Notes: generated by a model not told the origin, from the letters alone. A stretch of 64,000 nucleotides of DNA from Deltaproteobacteria bacterium HGW-Deltaproteobacteria-6 (GCA_002840435.1 PHAT01000005.1:876611-940610); one strand, 5' to 3'; shown: positions 44,737-55,100, counted from the stretch's first letter. Translations and numbers: made by a program.

Positions 44737-44850
44737 TCGACCGCCTCGATCCCTGTCTCATTTTATGTTAATGATTTTAGCGCTGGAAAATTAACACTGA
44801 AAAACCTAACTGTCAAATGCATTGATTGAGATGCAGCGCCATGAATAAAA

Positions 44851-44877
44851 AAGGGCGTCCCGCAGGACGCCCTTTTT
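44851..44877. terminator. Rho-independent terminator (bidirectional)
   Basis: GGGCGTCC-CGCA-GGACGCCC stem flanked by AAAAAA on one side and TTTTT on the other. It lies just after the intact dehydratase gene (minus strand) and can end transcripts from both sides. Confidence 0.8.
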
Positions 44878-44894
44878 GCCGTTCATAACTTTCT

Positions 44895-46382
44895 CTATTT
44901 TTTCTTCTTCTTTTTCTCAATCAAAGGCATGCCCGCGATTTTGCGAACGACGTTTTTGCAGGCATCAATGTCATACTGGCCGTAAATGGCGATCTGTTCC
45001 ATGATGGGCGATCCGCCGCCGTGCATCGCGCCGTAAGCAATGGCGCCGGAGCTTGCGGAGTTTGTGTAATCGGCGAAGAGCAGCCAGAATTTGATCTGAT
45101 CTTCAATGGGGATTTCCTGGTTGCGTTTGACATATTTTTCCAGGAGGCCCTTGATTTCCGGGTTGAGCAGGTCGGCTTCGTGCGGGAAGGTGGCGGGCAT
45201 GCCGCCGGCGATCTCGCAGAGGATCTGCTGTTCATGGAAGACCGCTTCGCCGGTCAGGCAGCGTCCCACATTGGCATAAATGGAATGCGGAATGCAGGCA
45301 CCCGGGCCGTAAGGCACGAAACCCACGCCGGGCATATAGACTTCCGCTTTTCCTTTAGCCGAGGCGGTGAAGCCTGCGGCATAGCCCAGTTCCGTGATGG
45401 TGATGAGCTCGGCTATTTTTTCGCGTACGTGCGGGGCCTTGTCGACGCCGTTCATTTCGGCGGCCATCGAGGCAAAACCGATCAGCATGTCGCCTACGGC
45501 CGGTTTGCAACCGGAATAGCTGTGGCGATGGAAAAGCGCGAAGAGCAGCGCGCAGATGCCGCCCTGCTGATATTCGCCGTTTAAGAAGATGCGGTCGTTG
45601 GGTACAAAGACATCGTCAAAGATCACATAGGAATCAATGAAGCCCCAGTCGAATCCGCGTTTGTAATGCTTGCGGTCTTTCATGTTGTGCGGAGAAAGCA
45701 CCTGTTTGACGCCTTCAGCGTCCGCCGGGATGGCAAAAGAGATGGCATAGGCGCCTTCATCTTTGGTCAGCGCGCGGGTGGGAACCACCAGGATTTCATC
45801 CGCGATGGAGGCAAACGTGATGTGCACTTTGGCGCCGCGAACCACAACGCCGTCCGGGCGTGTTTCAACAACATGCAGGTACTGATCGGGGTCCGGCTGT
45901 TCAGCGGGGCGCAGCATGCGCAGGCCCTTGACGTCCGTCTGGGCGCAGCAGCCGACCAGGTCGTTTTTCTGGAAGTATTCGAGCCACTTTAAAAAGTTTT
46001 GGTAATACTGCGTCTTGCCGCCGTTTTGCTTGTCGGCTTCAAACGATACGGAATTGATGGCATTGATCGCATCCACGCCCATGCAGCGGCCGATACACTG
46101 GCTGACACGTTGCACCAGCATGCGGGTCATGTCCTGCTTTTTGTGCAGATCCTCAACCGTCTGGTGGATGTGGGTGAAGCGGTTGATGGTCTCACCGGTG
46201 ATGTGGCTTTTGGCGGTGACCAGGTCTCTGGTTTCGGGATCGGCGGCCAGATCAAACGTTGCGCCGATCACGCCTTTGGGCTGATCCAGCACTTTATGGT
46301 CGCGGTCTATCTTCTGGCCGTCCAGAAAGAGGTTTGGTTTGAGTTTCTTTAATCCCTGGAAATATTCTTCTTTTGTTCGCAT
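44895..46382 (-). CDS. 4-hydroxybutyryl-CoA dehydratase-like protein, intact copy 3
   Basis: A full-length 495-residue member of the family (AbfD is about 490). The [4Fe-4S] ligands known for AbfD are matched: Cys96 and Cys100 in CIGRC, His285 and Cys292 in HRHSYSGC. The FAD-contacting CCAQTDVKG segment (145-153) is present. 4-Hydroxybutyryl-CoA dehydratase removes water by a ketyl-radical route to give crotonyl-CoA (via vinylacetyl-CoA). AGGAG precedes the ATG. It is more diverged from copies 1 and 2 than they are from each other. A related acyl-CoA dehydratase or isomerase activity is possible. Confidence 0.88.
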   Translation of the reverse strand: MRTKEEYFQGLKKLKPNLFLDGQKIDRDHKVLDQPKGVIGATFDLAADPETRDLVTAKSHITGETINRFTHIHQTVEDLHKKQDMTRMLVQRVSQCIGRCMGVDAINAINSVSFEADKQNGGKTQYYQNFLKWLEYFQKNDLVGCCAQTDVKGLRMLRPAEQPDPDQYLHVVETRPDGVVVRGAKVHITFASIADEILVVPTRALTKDEGAYAISFAIPADAEGVKQVLSPHNMKDRKHYKRGFDWGFIDSYVIFDDVFVPNDRIFLNGEYQQGGICALLFALFHRHSYSGCKPAVGDMLIGFASMAAEMNGVDKAPHVREKIAELITITELGYAAGFTASAKGKAEVYMPGVGFVPYGPGACIPHSIYANVGRCLTGEAVFHEQQILCEIAGGMPATFPHEADLLNPEIKGLLEKYVKRNQEIPIEDQIKFWLLFADYTNSASSGAIAYGAMHGGGSPIMEQIAIYGQYDIDACKNVVRKIAGMPLIEKKKKKK

Positions 46383-47140
46383 AACTTTCTCCTTTTGAAT
46401 TATTTGGATAGGGAATCCCTATGTTTATCTAAAGATCAAATGACCGCGCCGGGTTGTAACGGCTCACCATACCGCTGCAAGCCCGGTTCAACCTATGCGG
46501 GTAACATTCGAAAGATGTCCATTGGAAAAGGTCCGGTTTCCGCAGATGTAACGCTGTCATACGGGAGGCAAACGACCGGAACAATCTTCTGTCCGGGTTA
46601 ACAACAAGAAGATGCTGCCGCGTTTGCAAATGAACCGGAATCGACAAACAGTCATTGCAACCCGTTAGTTGCGCCGGGATGACCGATGCCGACACCATCA
46701 TATAGCTATCAAAATGTGGCGGGAGTATAGGAAACGGAGTTCTTCGTGTCAAGTAAATCTTGTTGCCGGGTTGCCGTAATTCTATCCGGACGTTTTTCCG
46801 GCGAACAGATTGCGTCGCAATTCTTATTCGTCATTACGATGCGTGCCTTCGTGTGGCTTCAGGTCATCATCGCAATGACAGTATGCACAGTCTGTAAGGC
46901 CGCGAACAAGTTTCAACAATGTTGGATTCCATCCGGAAAGCCCTGAAATAAGCGAATAGAAATCTATAAAATTATTGACAGCCGTTGCCGCTTTATGGTT
47001 TCATTTATACCGTTCTTGCCTTAACCAAATTCAGATCTGTCGTTTAAAAGTTATTGAGGACGATAGGATGATTCAGTCAAAAGTACACAAGCATTATTTC
47101 AAGATCCATCTAACCTAGGTTAATGCCATGGAGGTACCCT
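46383..47140. other. Gene-poor region of about 750 bases
   Basis: Open frames here lack ribosome sites, family motifs and sensible codon usage, so I call none. A near-palindromic ATTACGATGCG ... CATCGCAATGACA repeat fragment lies at about 46833-46883. A TTGACA at 46975 has no good -10 partner. The region probably holds promoters for the dehydratase gene on the left and the DUF6868 gene on the right. Confidence 0.4.
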
Positions 47141-47383
47141 ATGACGGTTTGTGAAATCAAGAGCGTTCTGCTCTGGTGTGTCGGTCTTAACTACGCGGTT
47201 CTCATCATCTGGTTTGGTGCTTTTGTTCTTGCCCACGACTGGCTGTACGGTGTGCATCACCGATGGTTTAGACTTCCGGTTGAGACCTTCGATGCCATCC
47301 ATTACGCCGGTCTTGCCGCCTATAAGATCGGCATACTTTTGTTCTTCCTGGTGCCGCTAATTGCGCTCGTTGTGGCTTTGTAG
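47141..47383 (+). CDS. DUF6868 family small membrane protein
   Basis: An 80-residue protein with two hydrophobic helices (about 8-30 and 58-78). FDAIHYAGLAAYKIGILLFFLVP (cited as FDAIHYAGLAAYKIG) and the HDWLYGVH-RWF segment match the DUF6868 pattern as I recall it. The start is the ATG at 47141 with GGAGGT 5 nt upstream; an in-frame reading from 47123 is shorter of support. Function unknown. Confidence 0.8.
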   Translation: MTVCEIKSVLLWCVGLNYAVLIIWFGAFVLAHDWLYGVHHRWFRLPVETFDAIHYAGLAAYKIGILLFFLVPLIALVVAL

Positions 47384-47643
47384 GAAAAATTATTGTCTGA
47401 AGAGGTGGGACACAAAATAGTTGCAACCGCCCCTGTTTTTAACTGTATCGACACTCCGAAATAATGCAAGATTATTTCTTGAAAAGCTTTTCAACTGAAT
47501 CACAGGCATTTAGCTGACACGGTGGCTGTATGACTTCATGCTGCCGGGTTGTTTAAACACTTTTTGAACTTGTTGTCATGAAGAAGAAAAACGGTTAAAA
47601 TGAATCATAGTAATAAGATTTTTATCAATAAGGAGGGTTTGAT

Positions 47644-48639
47644 ATGAAACGATTGGTTTCGGCCTTTTTGCTCAGACAGGACAGCACGGTTTTCTCATTC
47701 GCCTGGCGTATGTTTTTTGCTTTGATCTTAATTATTTTCTGCGGAGAGGCGGCAGCAGATGGATTTATTTCTCTGAAGTCCTATAACTATCCGAATCATT
47801 ATGTCCGTCACCGGAATTATCTGGGGGAGATTACGCCCGTAAGTTCACAGTTGGACAGCGATGATGCCTCTTTTAATATGGTTAATGGTCTGGCCGGTAA
47901 CAACACGGTTTCATTTGAATCAAAAAATTATCCCGGCCACTATCTGAGACATCAGGGATTCAGGATTAAACTGCATCGTCCGGACGGCAGCGATCTGTTC
48001 CGGCATGACGCCTCTTTCAGGGTGATGCAGGGTTTGGGAAACCCCGCGTGGAGCTCTTTTGAGTCGGTGAACTATCCCGGCTATTTTCTGCGCCACCGTA
48101 ATTTCCAGCTTTATATCGAGCGCGGTGAGGGGGATCTGTTCCGCAAGGACTGCACGTTCAGAATTGTCGACAGTCCCGTCTCACAGGCTGTGACCCAGGG
48201 TGTTGTTCAACCGGCAGCCGACTATTTGTCTTTGCGTTCCTACAATTATCCGAGCCACTATGTCCGTCACCGGAATTATCTGGGAGAGATTACGACCGTA
48301 AGTTCACCACTGGACATCGATGACTCTTCTTTCAAAATGGTCAACGGTCTGGCCGGCAACAACACGGTTTCATTTGAATCGAAGAATTATCCGGGTCACT
48401 ACCTCAGGCATCAGGGGTTCAGGATTAAACTGCATCGTCCGGACGGGAGCGATCTGTTCAGGAATGACGCATCTTTCAAAGTGATGCAGGGACTGGCAAA
48501 CGCTTCGTTGAATTCTTTTGAGTCAGTGAATTATCCCGGCTATTTCCTGCGCCACCGGAACTTCCAGCTTTATATCGAGCGGGGCGAGGGTGATCTGTTC
48601 CGCAAGGACTGCACGTTCAAGCTCGAAAGGGCGCGGTAA
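47644..48639 (+). CDS. Secreted protein with two tandem AbfB-type beta-trefoil domains
   Basis: A 331-residue protein. An unusually long signal region (residues 1-38) ends near EAAA-D. Residues 39-175 and 192-329 are two near-identical domains, each with three NYP-x-Y/F-x-(L/V)RH motifs (NYPNHYVRH, NYPGHYLRH, NYPGYFLRH), the arrangement of the AbfB/CBM42 arabinose-binding trefoil. No catalytic domain is present. It likely binds sugars at the cell surface or in the medium. AGGAGG precedes the ATG. The two repeats are also similar at DNA level, indicating recent duplication. Confidence 0.85.
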   Translation: MKRLVSAFLLRQDSTVFSFAWRMFFALILIIFCGEAAADGFISLKSYNYPNHYVRHRNYLGEITPVSSQLDSDDASFNMVNGLAGNNTVSFESKNYPGHYLRHQGFRIKLHRPDGSDLFRHDASFRVMQGLGNPAWSSFESVNYPGYFLRHRNFQLYIERGEGDLFRKDCTFRIVDSPVSQAVTQGVVQPAADYLSLRSYNYPSHYVRHRNYLGEITTVSSPLDIDDSSFKMVNGLAGNNTVSFESKNYPGHYLRHQGFRIKLHRPDGSDLFRNDASFKVMQGLANASLNSFESVNYPGYFLRHRNFQLYIERGEGDLFRKDCTFKLERAR

Positions 48640-48722
48640 GCAGGGGGAGAAACTGAAAATAAGTGAGGATGCAACCATTTTCTTTCAGAGGAAGAAATTT
48701 TAATTTATATGTGAACGTAAAG

Positions 48723-48860
48723 ATGATGGATATGACTATGAGGCGGCCGGGCGGATTACTTTTTTTATTGCCGCTCTTTCTATTGTCATGCTGTCCGGCG
48801 CATCAGGCATTCCGGTCATGCGTCCGGAAAAATAAAGGATATAATGGTAAAGACGAATAA
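48723..48860 (+). CDS. Possible small lipoprotein
   Basis: A 45-codon frame with several Met near the start, a hydrophobic stretch GLLFLLPLFLL and a lipobox-like SCC. It overlaps the next gene by 17 nt. No good ribosome site is visible. It could be a real small lipoprotein or a chance frame; nothing else supports it. Confidence 0.3.
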   Translation: MMDMTMRRPGGLLFLLPLFLLSCCPAHQAFRSCVRKNKGYNGKDE

Positions 48861-49548
48861 CCATAATTATTTGTTCATTTATTGGCGGGCTCTTTTGCGC
48901 CGCCATCCATCCGCATTTCTTCTGGCCGCTCAACTGGTGAGCCTTATGCTCTACGCGGCAGTTGAAGGTGCCCCGGGCGGGCGGGTTATTCTCAATGCTT
49001 TTGGAATGCTGATACTTTTGTTGGTGGTCTGGGTCGTCATCCACAGCCCTGCAATCAATTGGGTCGCATGGATCCTCGCTGCCCTGGCCATTGTGCTGTC
49101 ACTCCTGTCCTGGCTGCTTGTCCACCCCGGCCTGTTGATCTGGGCAACCCTGCTGGAGGCGGCGTTGTATTTTTACGCGGCCGGCGGCTTGATCACTTAT
49201 ATGATGCAGGATGACCGGGTAACGATCGACGAGTTGTTTGCCGCAGGCGCTACCTTTACGCTGATTGCATGGGGATTCACCTATCTGTATCTGGTCTGCC
49301 AGGCGTGGTGCCCGGGATCATTCGCGGGCGGGACAAACCCGGAAGAGCCGCGGACTTTCATTGAACTGATGTTTTTGAGCTTTGCCAATCTTTCGGCAAC
49401 GGGCCTCAGCGATATCCTGCCTTCCACTTCACCGGCGCGTGTGCTGGTGATGCTGGAACAGTTTGCGGGCGTTGCCTACATCGCCGTGGTGGTTTCCCGG
49501 TTGATCGGACTGACGATCGTTCGTCACAAGGGTGAGGGGACATCTTGA
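48844..49548 (+). CDS. Potassium-channel-like (ion_trans_2) membrane protein with degenerate filter
   Basis: A 234-residue protein with about six hydrophobic segments (about 22-40, 48-66, 70-88, 92-118, 132-152, 202-225). The last two flank a pore-loop-like segment MFLSFANLSATGLSDILPSTS (cited as LSFANLSATGLSDI), matching the two-TM potassium channel pore where T-x-GYG-D would be expected. Here it is SATGLSD, so K+ selectivity is doubtful. No RCK domain is fused. AAGG precedes the ATG only loosely. It could be a channel of altered selectivity or a non-conducting relative. Confidence 0.75.
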   Translation: MVKTNNHNYLFIYWRALLRRHPSAFLLAAQLVSLMLYAAVEGAPGGRVILNAFGMLILLLVVWVVIHSPAINWVAWILAALAIVLSLLSWLLVHPGLLIWATLLEAALYFYAAGGLITYMMQDDRVTIDELFAAGATFTLIAWGFTYLYLVCQAWCPGSFAGGTNPEEPRTFIELMFLSFANLSATGLSDILPSTSPARVLVMLEQFAGVAYIAVVVSRLIGLTIVRHKGEGTS

Positions 49549-49619
49549 TTCCAGAACCCGGCCGGTTGTGCTATCCATCATAACCATGTATTATCGCATA
49601 ACGCAAAAGGAGGGCGATC

Positions 49620-49697
49620 ATGACGCCGCAGGGAAAGTCTGTTTTAACCGATCCCGATCTTGGCGGGGAACTCACTTACTTTACAGGCCATGAGTGA
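49620..49697 (+). CDS. Possible 25-residue small protein
   Basis: ATG at 49620 with AAAGGAGGG 6 nt upstream opens a 25-codon frame that ends at TGA (49695-49697). No family is recognised. The ribosome site is good, but the frame is too short to prove. It may be a remnant of a larger gene. Confidence 0.3.
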   Translation: MTPQGKSVLTDPDLGGELTYFTGHE

Positions 49698-49792
49698 CAG
49701 TGTCCTGTTGTCTCTTGATCTTTAAATGTCAGGATTCAAAATTCGATTTCTGTGGTCAGTTCCATGGACTTTATAGCAAAAGGAGGACACAC

Positions 49793-50078
49793 ATGTGTGA
49801 CAGAATCAAAAAAGCAGTGATGGTTTTGATTATTCTGGGAATGGCCTTTGGAATTTTAAGCGGCTGCGGCAGCAATGATCAGGCAACCGGCAATAAAGCA
49901 GCCGATGTGAAAGCAGGCAGTAATCTTCACCGCCGGTGATAAGGCTGTCGAAGACGCAGCAGGCAAGCAGGCTTTAAAACAATATGAGGCGACCAAAGAT
50001 CAGTTAAATGCCATAGGCGAAAAGCAGAAAGAAAATTATAAGACGATCCCGGGAGACGAAGCACAGGAAAGCAAGTAA
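49793..50078 (+). pseudogene. Frameshifted lipoprotein
   Basis: ATG at 49793, with AAAGGAGGACAC upstream, starts a lipoprotein signal (VLIILGMAFGILSGC). After DVKAG the frame runs into a stop at 49937-49939. A +1 shift near 49916 opens the next frame (AVIFTAGDKAVEDAAGKQA), which continues in good coding style to a stop at 50076-50078. A single extra base therefore splits a lipoprotein of about 94 residues. A sequencing error is as likely as a true mutation. Function unknown. Confidence 0.6.
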
Positions 50079-50241
50079 TTGCGGTTGCTCGATGCTTCCA
50101 ATGACATGAAAATGAATTTTGAACACAGTCTGCTGCGCCGGTACGCGTGACCAGAGAGGTTACGATAAATGTGAATTCAATTAGGAGACTATTAATAATT
50201 GATAATTCATGGTAATTTCTTTTTTGTGAAGTGAAACATAG

Positions 50242-50295
50242 AAAACACGGCTTTGTCTGTCAAGATTTCATTGACACACAAAGCCGCGTTTTTTA
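50242..50295 (+). terminator. Stem-loop terminator
   Basis: Two 22-nt arms (AAAACACGGCTTTGTCTGTC... and ...GACACACAAAGCCGCGTTTT) pair with two mismatches, and are followed by TTTTATAC. It sits upstream of the TpsB gene and isolates it from upstream transcription. Confidence 0.7.
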
Positions 50296-50365
50296 TACTG
50301 CCATTCATGTCGGGCGAGTTCTTATCCGGAAATCCGTTCTACGTCTGCATACAGGAGGTTTGATA

Positions 50366-52096
50366 ATGTTTGTTCTGCGTCGTTACTTTTATTTGTTACC
50401 GGCGGTTCTTCTTTTTGTAACCGTTTCCGCCCACGCTGCCGGTCCCGATACCGGCACTCTCCTTAACGAACAACGCCAGCCCGGCATCAAACTGCCGGAT
50501 CGCTTGCCCAAACCGGACTCTCCGGCACAGGAGCGCCCGCCACTGGCGGACAGTGGGGTAAAGGTCACGGCCAAGGCGTTCCGCTTCACCGGTTACGAAT
50601 CCATTGCCACGGAGACCGAACTGCAGGCGCTGGTCAAAGACAGCGTCGGGAAGGAATTGAGCTTTCCGGATCTCCAGAATCTGGTGGTCGGTATCACGAG
50701 TTACCTCCGGGAAAAGAAAGGGTATCTGCTGGCGAGAGCCTACCTGCCCAGGCAGGATCTTACCGAAGGGGTGATCGAAATAGCCATTGTGGCGGGCCGC
50801 CTTGACGATAGCACCGATATCCGGATGAAAGGTCCGGCCAGGATAAAGGTCAGCAAATTGCGCGAGATGGTTGAAAAGGCGGTGCCGCCGGGCAAAGCGA
50901 TTCAGACCAGGGATATCGAGCGAGCCATCCTGCTGATGAACGATCTTTCCGGCATCAAGGCCCAGGCATCCCTTGAACCGGGCAGCGCCCCCGGTACCAC
51001 CAGGGTAGTCGTCAATGCATCCGAAGGCCCCCTGCTCTCCGGGATGCTCAGCGGCGACAACTACGGCGACCGCTATACCGGTACCTGGCGCGGTACCGGC
51101 ACGGCCCTGGTAAACGACCCTTTTGGTTGGGGTGACCAGTTGGCGCTTGCTCTGACCGGAGCCGAGAACCAATTTCAGGGCCGGTTTTCCTATGCACTGC
51201 CCCTTGGCTCTGACGGATTCAACTGGTCATTCGGGTACACAAACCTCTCCTATAAACTGGGGGGCGACCTCCGGAACTTGAACTACACCGGCAGCGCCGA
51301 CACCTTCTCTACCGGTATATCCTATCCACTCTTGCGCAGCAGGAGCGCCAGCATCTGGAGCGGCCTTGGTTTTGAGTACCTGTTTTTGACCGACAAGATG
51401 TCCGGCGATAAAATCAAGGACCGGAAGATACCGGTCGGCAACGGATTTATTTCCGGCACCTTTTATGACCAGCTGGGCGGAGGGGGCATGACAAGTGTCA
51501 ATGTCACGCTCTACGGCGGCCATCTCGACCTGTCCAGCGTGACCGCTGCCCAGGTCCAGGACGCTGCCGGTCCGAAAGCGGAAGGCGGTTTCTTTAAAGG
51601 CACATACGGCCTTGCCCGTTTGCAGCAGATTACGCAGTCCCTGTACGCCTTTGTCTCTGCCCGGGGGCAAGTGGCGGGGGGCAATCTTGATTCATCCCAG
51701 AAGTTCATCCTGGGCGGTCCCACGGGTATCCGCGCCTATCCGGTCGGTGAAGCAGCAGGCGATGAAGGGCACGCCTTTACCGCCGAAATGCGTTATGACC
51801 TTCCGTTCACGCCCGCCTGGGCCGCCACGCAACTGGTCGGCTTTCTGGATACCGGCTGGATCAAGCTTAATCAAAGCAACTGGCCGGGCGCCGTCACCAA
51901 CGCCAGCGGCAAAAACGACTACTGGCTCTCCGGCGCCGGTGTCGGTCTGAACATCGGTAAAACAGGGATTTATAGTATCAGGGGCAGCTATGCCCATACC
52001 ATTGACACCAATTATGGACGCAGCACAACGGGGATGAATGCCGACAACCTGAACGACAAAGAGCGCTTCTGGTTGCAGGCCCTGTTGTGGTTTTAG
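50366..52096 (+). CDS. Two-partner secretion transporter, TpsB (ShlB/FhaC/HecB family)
   Basis: A 576-residue outer-membrane protein. A signal peptide (residues 1-24) leads to an N-terminal linker, a POTRA domain (about 70-145, with YLREKKGYLLARAYLP and EGVIEIAIVAG), and a C-terminal 16-strand barrel. The conserved barrel loop motif appears as GIRAYPVGEAAGDEGHAF (family VRGY/F...G.G). It exports the TpsA protein encoded 16 nt downstream. AGGAGG before the ATG at 50366 decides the start. Full length. Confidence 0.92.
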   Translation: MFVLRRYFYLLPAVLLFVTVSAHAAGPDTGTLLNEQRQPGIKLPDRLPKPDSPAQERPPLADSGVKVTAKAFRFTGYESIATETELQALVKDSVGKELSFPDLQNLVVGITSYLREKKGYLLARAYLPRQDLTEGVIEIAIVAGRLDDSTDIRMKGPARIKVSKLREMVEKAVPPGKAIQTRDIERAILLMNDLSGIKAQASLEPGSAPGTTRVVVNASEGPLLSGMLSGDNYGDRYTGTWRGTGTALVNDPFGWGDQLALALTGAENQFQGRFSYALPLGSDGFNWSFGYTNLSYKLGGDLRNLNYTGSADTFSTGISYPLLRSRSASIWSGLGFEYLFLTDKMSGDKIKDRKIPVGNGFISGTFYDQLGGGGMTSVNVTLYGGHLDLSSVTAAQVQDAAGPKAEGGFFKGTYGLARLQQITQSLYAFVSARGQVAGGNLDSSQKFILGGPTGIRAYPVGEAAGDEGHAFTAEMRYDLPFTPAWAATQLVGFLDTGWIKLNQSNWPGAVTNASGKNDYWLSGAGVGLNIGKTGIYSIRGSYAHTIDTNYGRSTTGMNADNLNDKERFWLQALLWF

Positions 52097-52112
52097 GGGA
52101 GGAGAAGAGCTC

Positions 52113-55100
52113 ATGAAAAAAATGTATTCACTGATTTGGAACCAGGTAAATAAATTCCGGACCCCGGCGTCTAAGACCATTGGAAGGAAAAACAGTGCGC
52201 CCTTATGGTTTCTAGGCTTATTAGCCGTGCCGGCTGCACTGCTTTGTGCAGTCGCGACAGCCGTGGCGCTTGATTCCGGCGCCCTTCCCACCGGCGGGAC
52301 GATCGTGGCCGGCAGCGGCGCCATCACCCAGGCCGGAACGGCCATGACCGTCAACCAGACCAGTCAGCGAATGATCGCCAACTGGTCTACCTTCAATATC
52401 GGCCAGAACGCCAGTGTTACCTTCCAGCAGCCCAATGCCTTCGCCATCGCTCTCAACCGGATCCAGGACCAGAACCCCAGCCAGATCTTCGGCTCTCTTT
52501 CCGCCAACGGCCAAGTCTGGCTAATGAACCCATCCGGCATCCTGTTCGGTTCCTCAGCAAGGGTCGATGTGGGAGGGCTTGTCGCAACATCCCTCAGCAT
52601 CGCCAATGAAAACTTCCTTAACGACAAGAAACTCTTCGATAAGGCAGGTGCGGCAGGCGCCGTCATCAACCAGGGAACCATCCGTACCACCGACGGCGGC
52701 TATGTGGCCTTTATGGCCCCCATCGTTGCCAACGAGGGCTCCCTGACGGCCCGGAAAGGTACGGTGATCCTTGCAGCAGCCGAGAAAGTAAGCCTCGATT
52801 TCAGCGGCGACAGCCTGATCAGCTACACGGTTGACCGGGGGGCCGTTGATGCCCAGGCGGCAAACAGTGGATTGATCAAGGCCGACGGCGGCCTGGTCAT
52901 GATGACCGCACTGGCGGCCCATGACCTGACCGGCGCGGTAGTGAACAACATCGGCATAATCGAGGCCCAGACCCTCGAAAACAAGGCAGGCAGAATTCTG
53001 CTGCTTGCCGATATGAAGCAAGGCGAGACCATCGTCGGCGGCAGGCTGGATGCATCCGCCCCCAATGGCGGGGATGGCGGATTTATCGAGACATCCGCAG
53101 CCAAAGTGAAAGTCAGCAAAGGCGTGCAGATCAGCACCATTGCACCACGGGGCAAAACGGGCGAATGGCTGATCGACCCGGTGGATATCACGATTGCCGC
53201 ATTTGGAGGAGATATCAGCGGTGCGGACATTGCCACCGCCCTGCAAAGCAGCAATGTCACCCTGGACACCACCGGCGCGGGAACCTGCACGGGCGCTGCC
53301 TGCGGCGCTCTGGGCGGCGCGAACGGCGACATCACCGTCGACGACAATATCAACACCACGGGCGACCTCGGGGCCACCCGCACTTTGAAACTTATTGCAG
53401 AAAGGGACATCATCCTTAAGGGAGACAAAAAAATTGATGCCACCCTGGGTGGAAACACCAGAGCCCTCAATGTCATCTTTAACGCCGATTCAAACGCCGA
53501 TCAGGTTGGCGGCGTAACGATGGAATACAATTCGGCCATCAAGACAAACGGCGGAAACATCGTCATGGGCGGCGGCGCCTGCACCGCCGCCGGCTGCAGC
53601 GCCCCGGCTTACGGCACCGGTCTGGCCGGGACAGGCGGCATTACCGTTGACGATAACGATTGGGGGCCTATCAGCCTCTTATCCGGTAACGGCAATATCT
53701 GGATGTGGGGTTCCGCACCGACGGCGGGCGGGGCCGGCATACATCTTAAGAATACCACCATCAACAGCGGCAGCGGATCGGTATATCTGAAAGGCACCGG
53801 GGTCTATGACTCGGGAAATCCGCAGGACGGCAACGGTTTCGGCCTGTTCTTCAAAGGTTCCACCATCATTGGCGGCAGCGCAGGAATGACTCTGGACGGA
53901 ACAGCGGCGGATACATCGCTGGATCCTTTTGCGGCGATACCGGCTGCAATCGGCTTCACCAATACGGCATCCGCCTATACCACCAACAGCGGCACCCTGA
54001 CCGTGAATGCAAATTCTCCCGGTGGCGTCTACATCAGCGCCAACGCGGCAGACGACCTGTTGGGGCATGCGACGCTGCAGAACGGCAACATGGTCATCAA
54101 CTATACCGGGACGGGAACCGGGGGTCTTCCTAATATCAAAAATCCGGCCGGCAACCTCACGGTCAATTCGCTGTCGAGCGGTGTTCCCATCACCGATGGC
54201 GGAAATACCCAGACCATCTCAGGAACCACATCCATTGACGCCAATAATGGCTCTGTATCCCTGGGGACAGGTGGAGGCACCTTCACCACCGGCACGCTGA
54301 CCATCTCCAACGGCTTGAGCGTAGGTGTGGTTAACACCGGCGCCCTGACCCTCGGGGCCGTCAACAGCGGGTCAGATCCCATTGACATTGCCACGACAAC
54401 CGGTAATCTGACCCTCACCGGCGTCATCGGCAACACAAATACTACGACGAGCGCCATTAAACTTAACGCCGGCAGCAACACGGCCGCCGGCACCGCCACA
54501 GGCGGCAACATCATCGTCAGCGGCGGCAGCCTCAGCATGGGCGCGGGGGGAAGGGCCACCCTGTATTCCGGCTCCGTTGCGGACAGCACCGGCCTGACCG
54601 CGCTGATCGTTTCCGGCAGCGGCAAGTTCCGCTACAACAGCGATGAGTCGGCAACCAATTTCACCACAGCCCTGGGGGCCGGCAGTTATGCCGTTTATCG
54701 TCAACGGCCAACCGTTACGGTCACGGCCAATGATGCCAGCAAGACCTACGACGGGGCGGCCTACAGCGGCGGTAATGGCGTAACCTCAAGCGGCTTTGTC
54801 AATGGCGACACGGCCGCCTCACTGGGCGGTGTGCTGTCTTACGGCGGTACAAGCCAGGGAGCCACCAATGCCGGCAGCTACGTCATCACACCCGGTGGCT
54901 ACACCAGCGGCCTGGGGTACGCCCTGGCCTACGCCAACGGCGCCCTGACCATCAATAGTGCATCTTCAACTTCAACAGTACCACCGCAGGCCCAGGCGGC
55001 GGTCACGGCTGTAACGGCAACGGTAAGCGGTTCTCAGAATACCGGTGGTTCAAGCTTGCCGGGAGGTGCGACTGGTAACGGTCCCTCCGGCCGTTTTGAT

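Noticed and set aside
46429..46752. 107-codon minus-strand frame in the gene-poor region
   Set aside because: No ribosome site or recognisable family; sequence looks non-coding.
47644..48639. Tandem DNA repeats considered as a possible CRISPR or VNTR
   Set aside because: The repeats are two coding copies of a beta-trefoil domain, with no short direct repeats and unique spacers.
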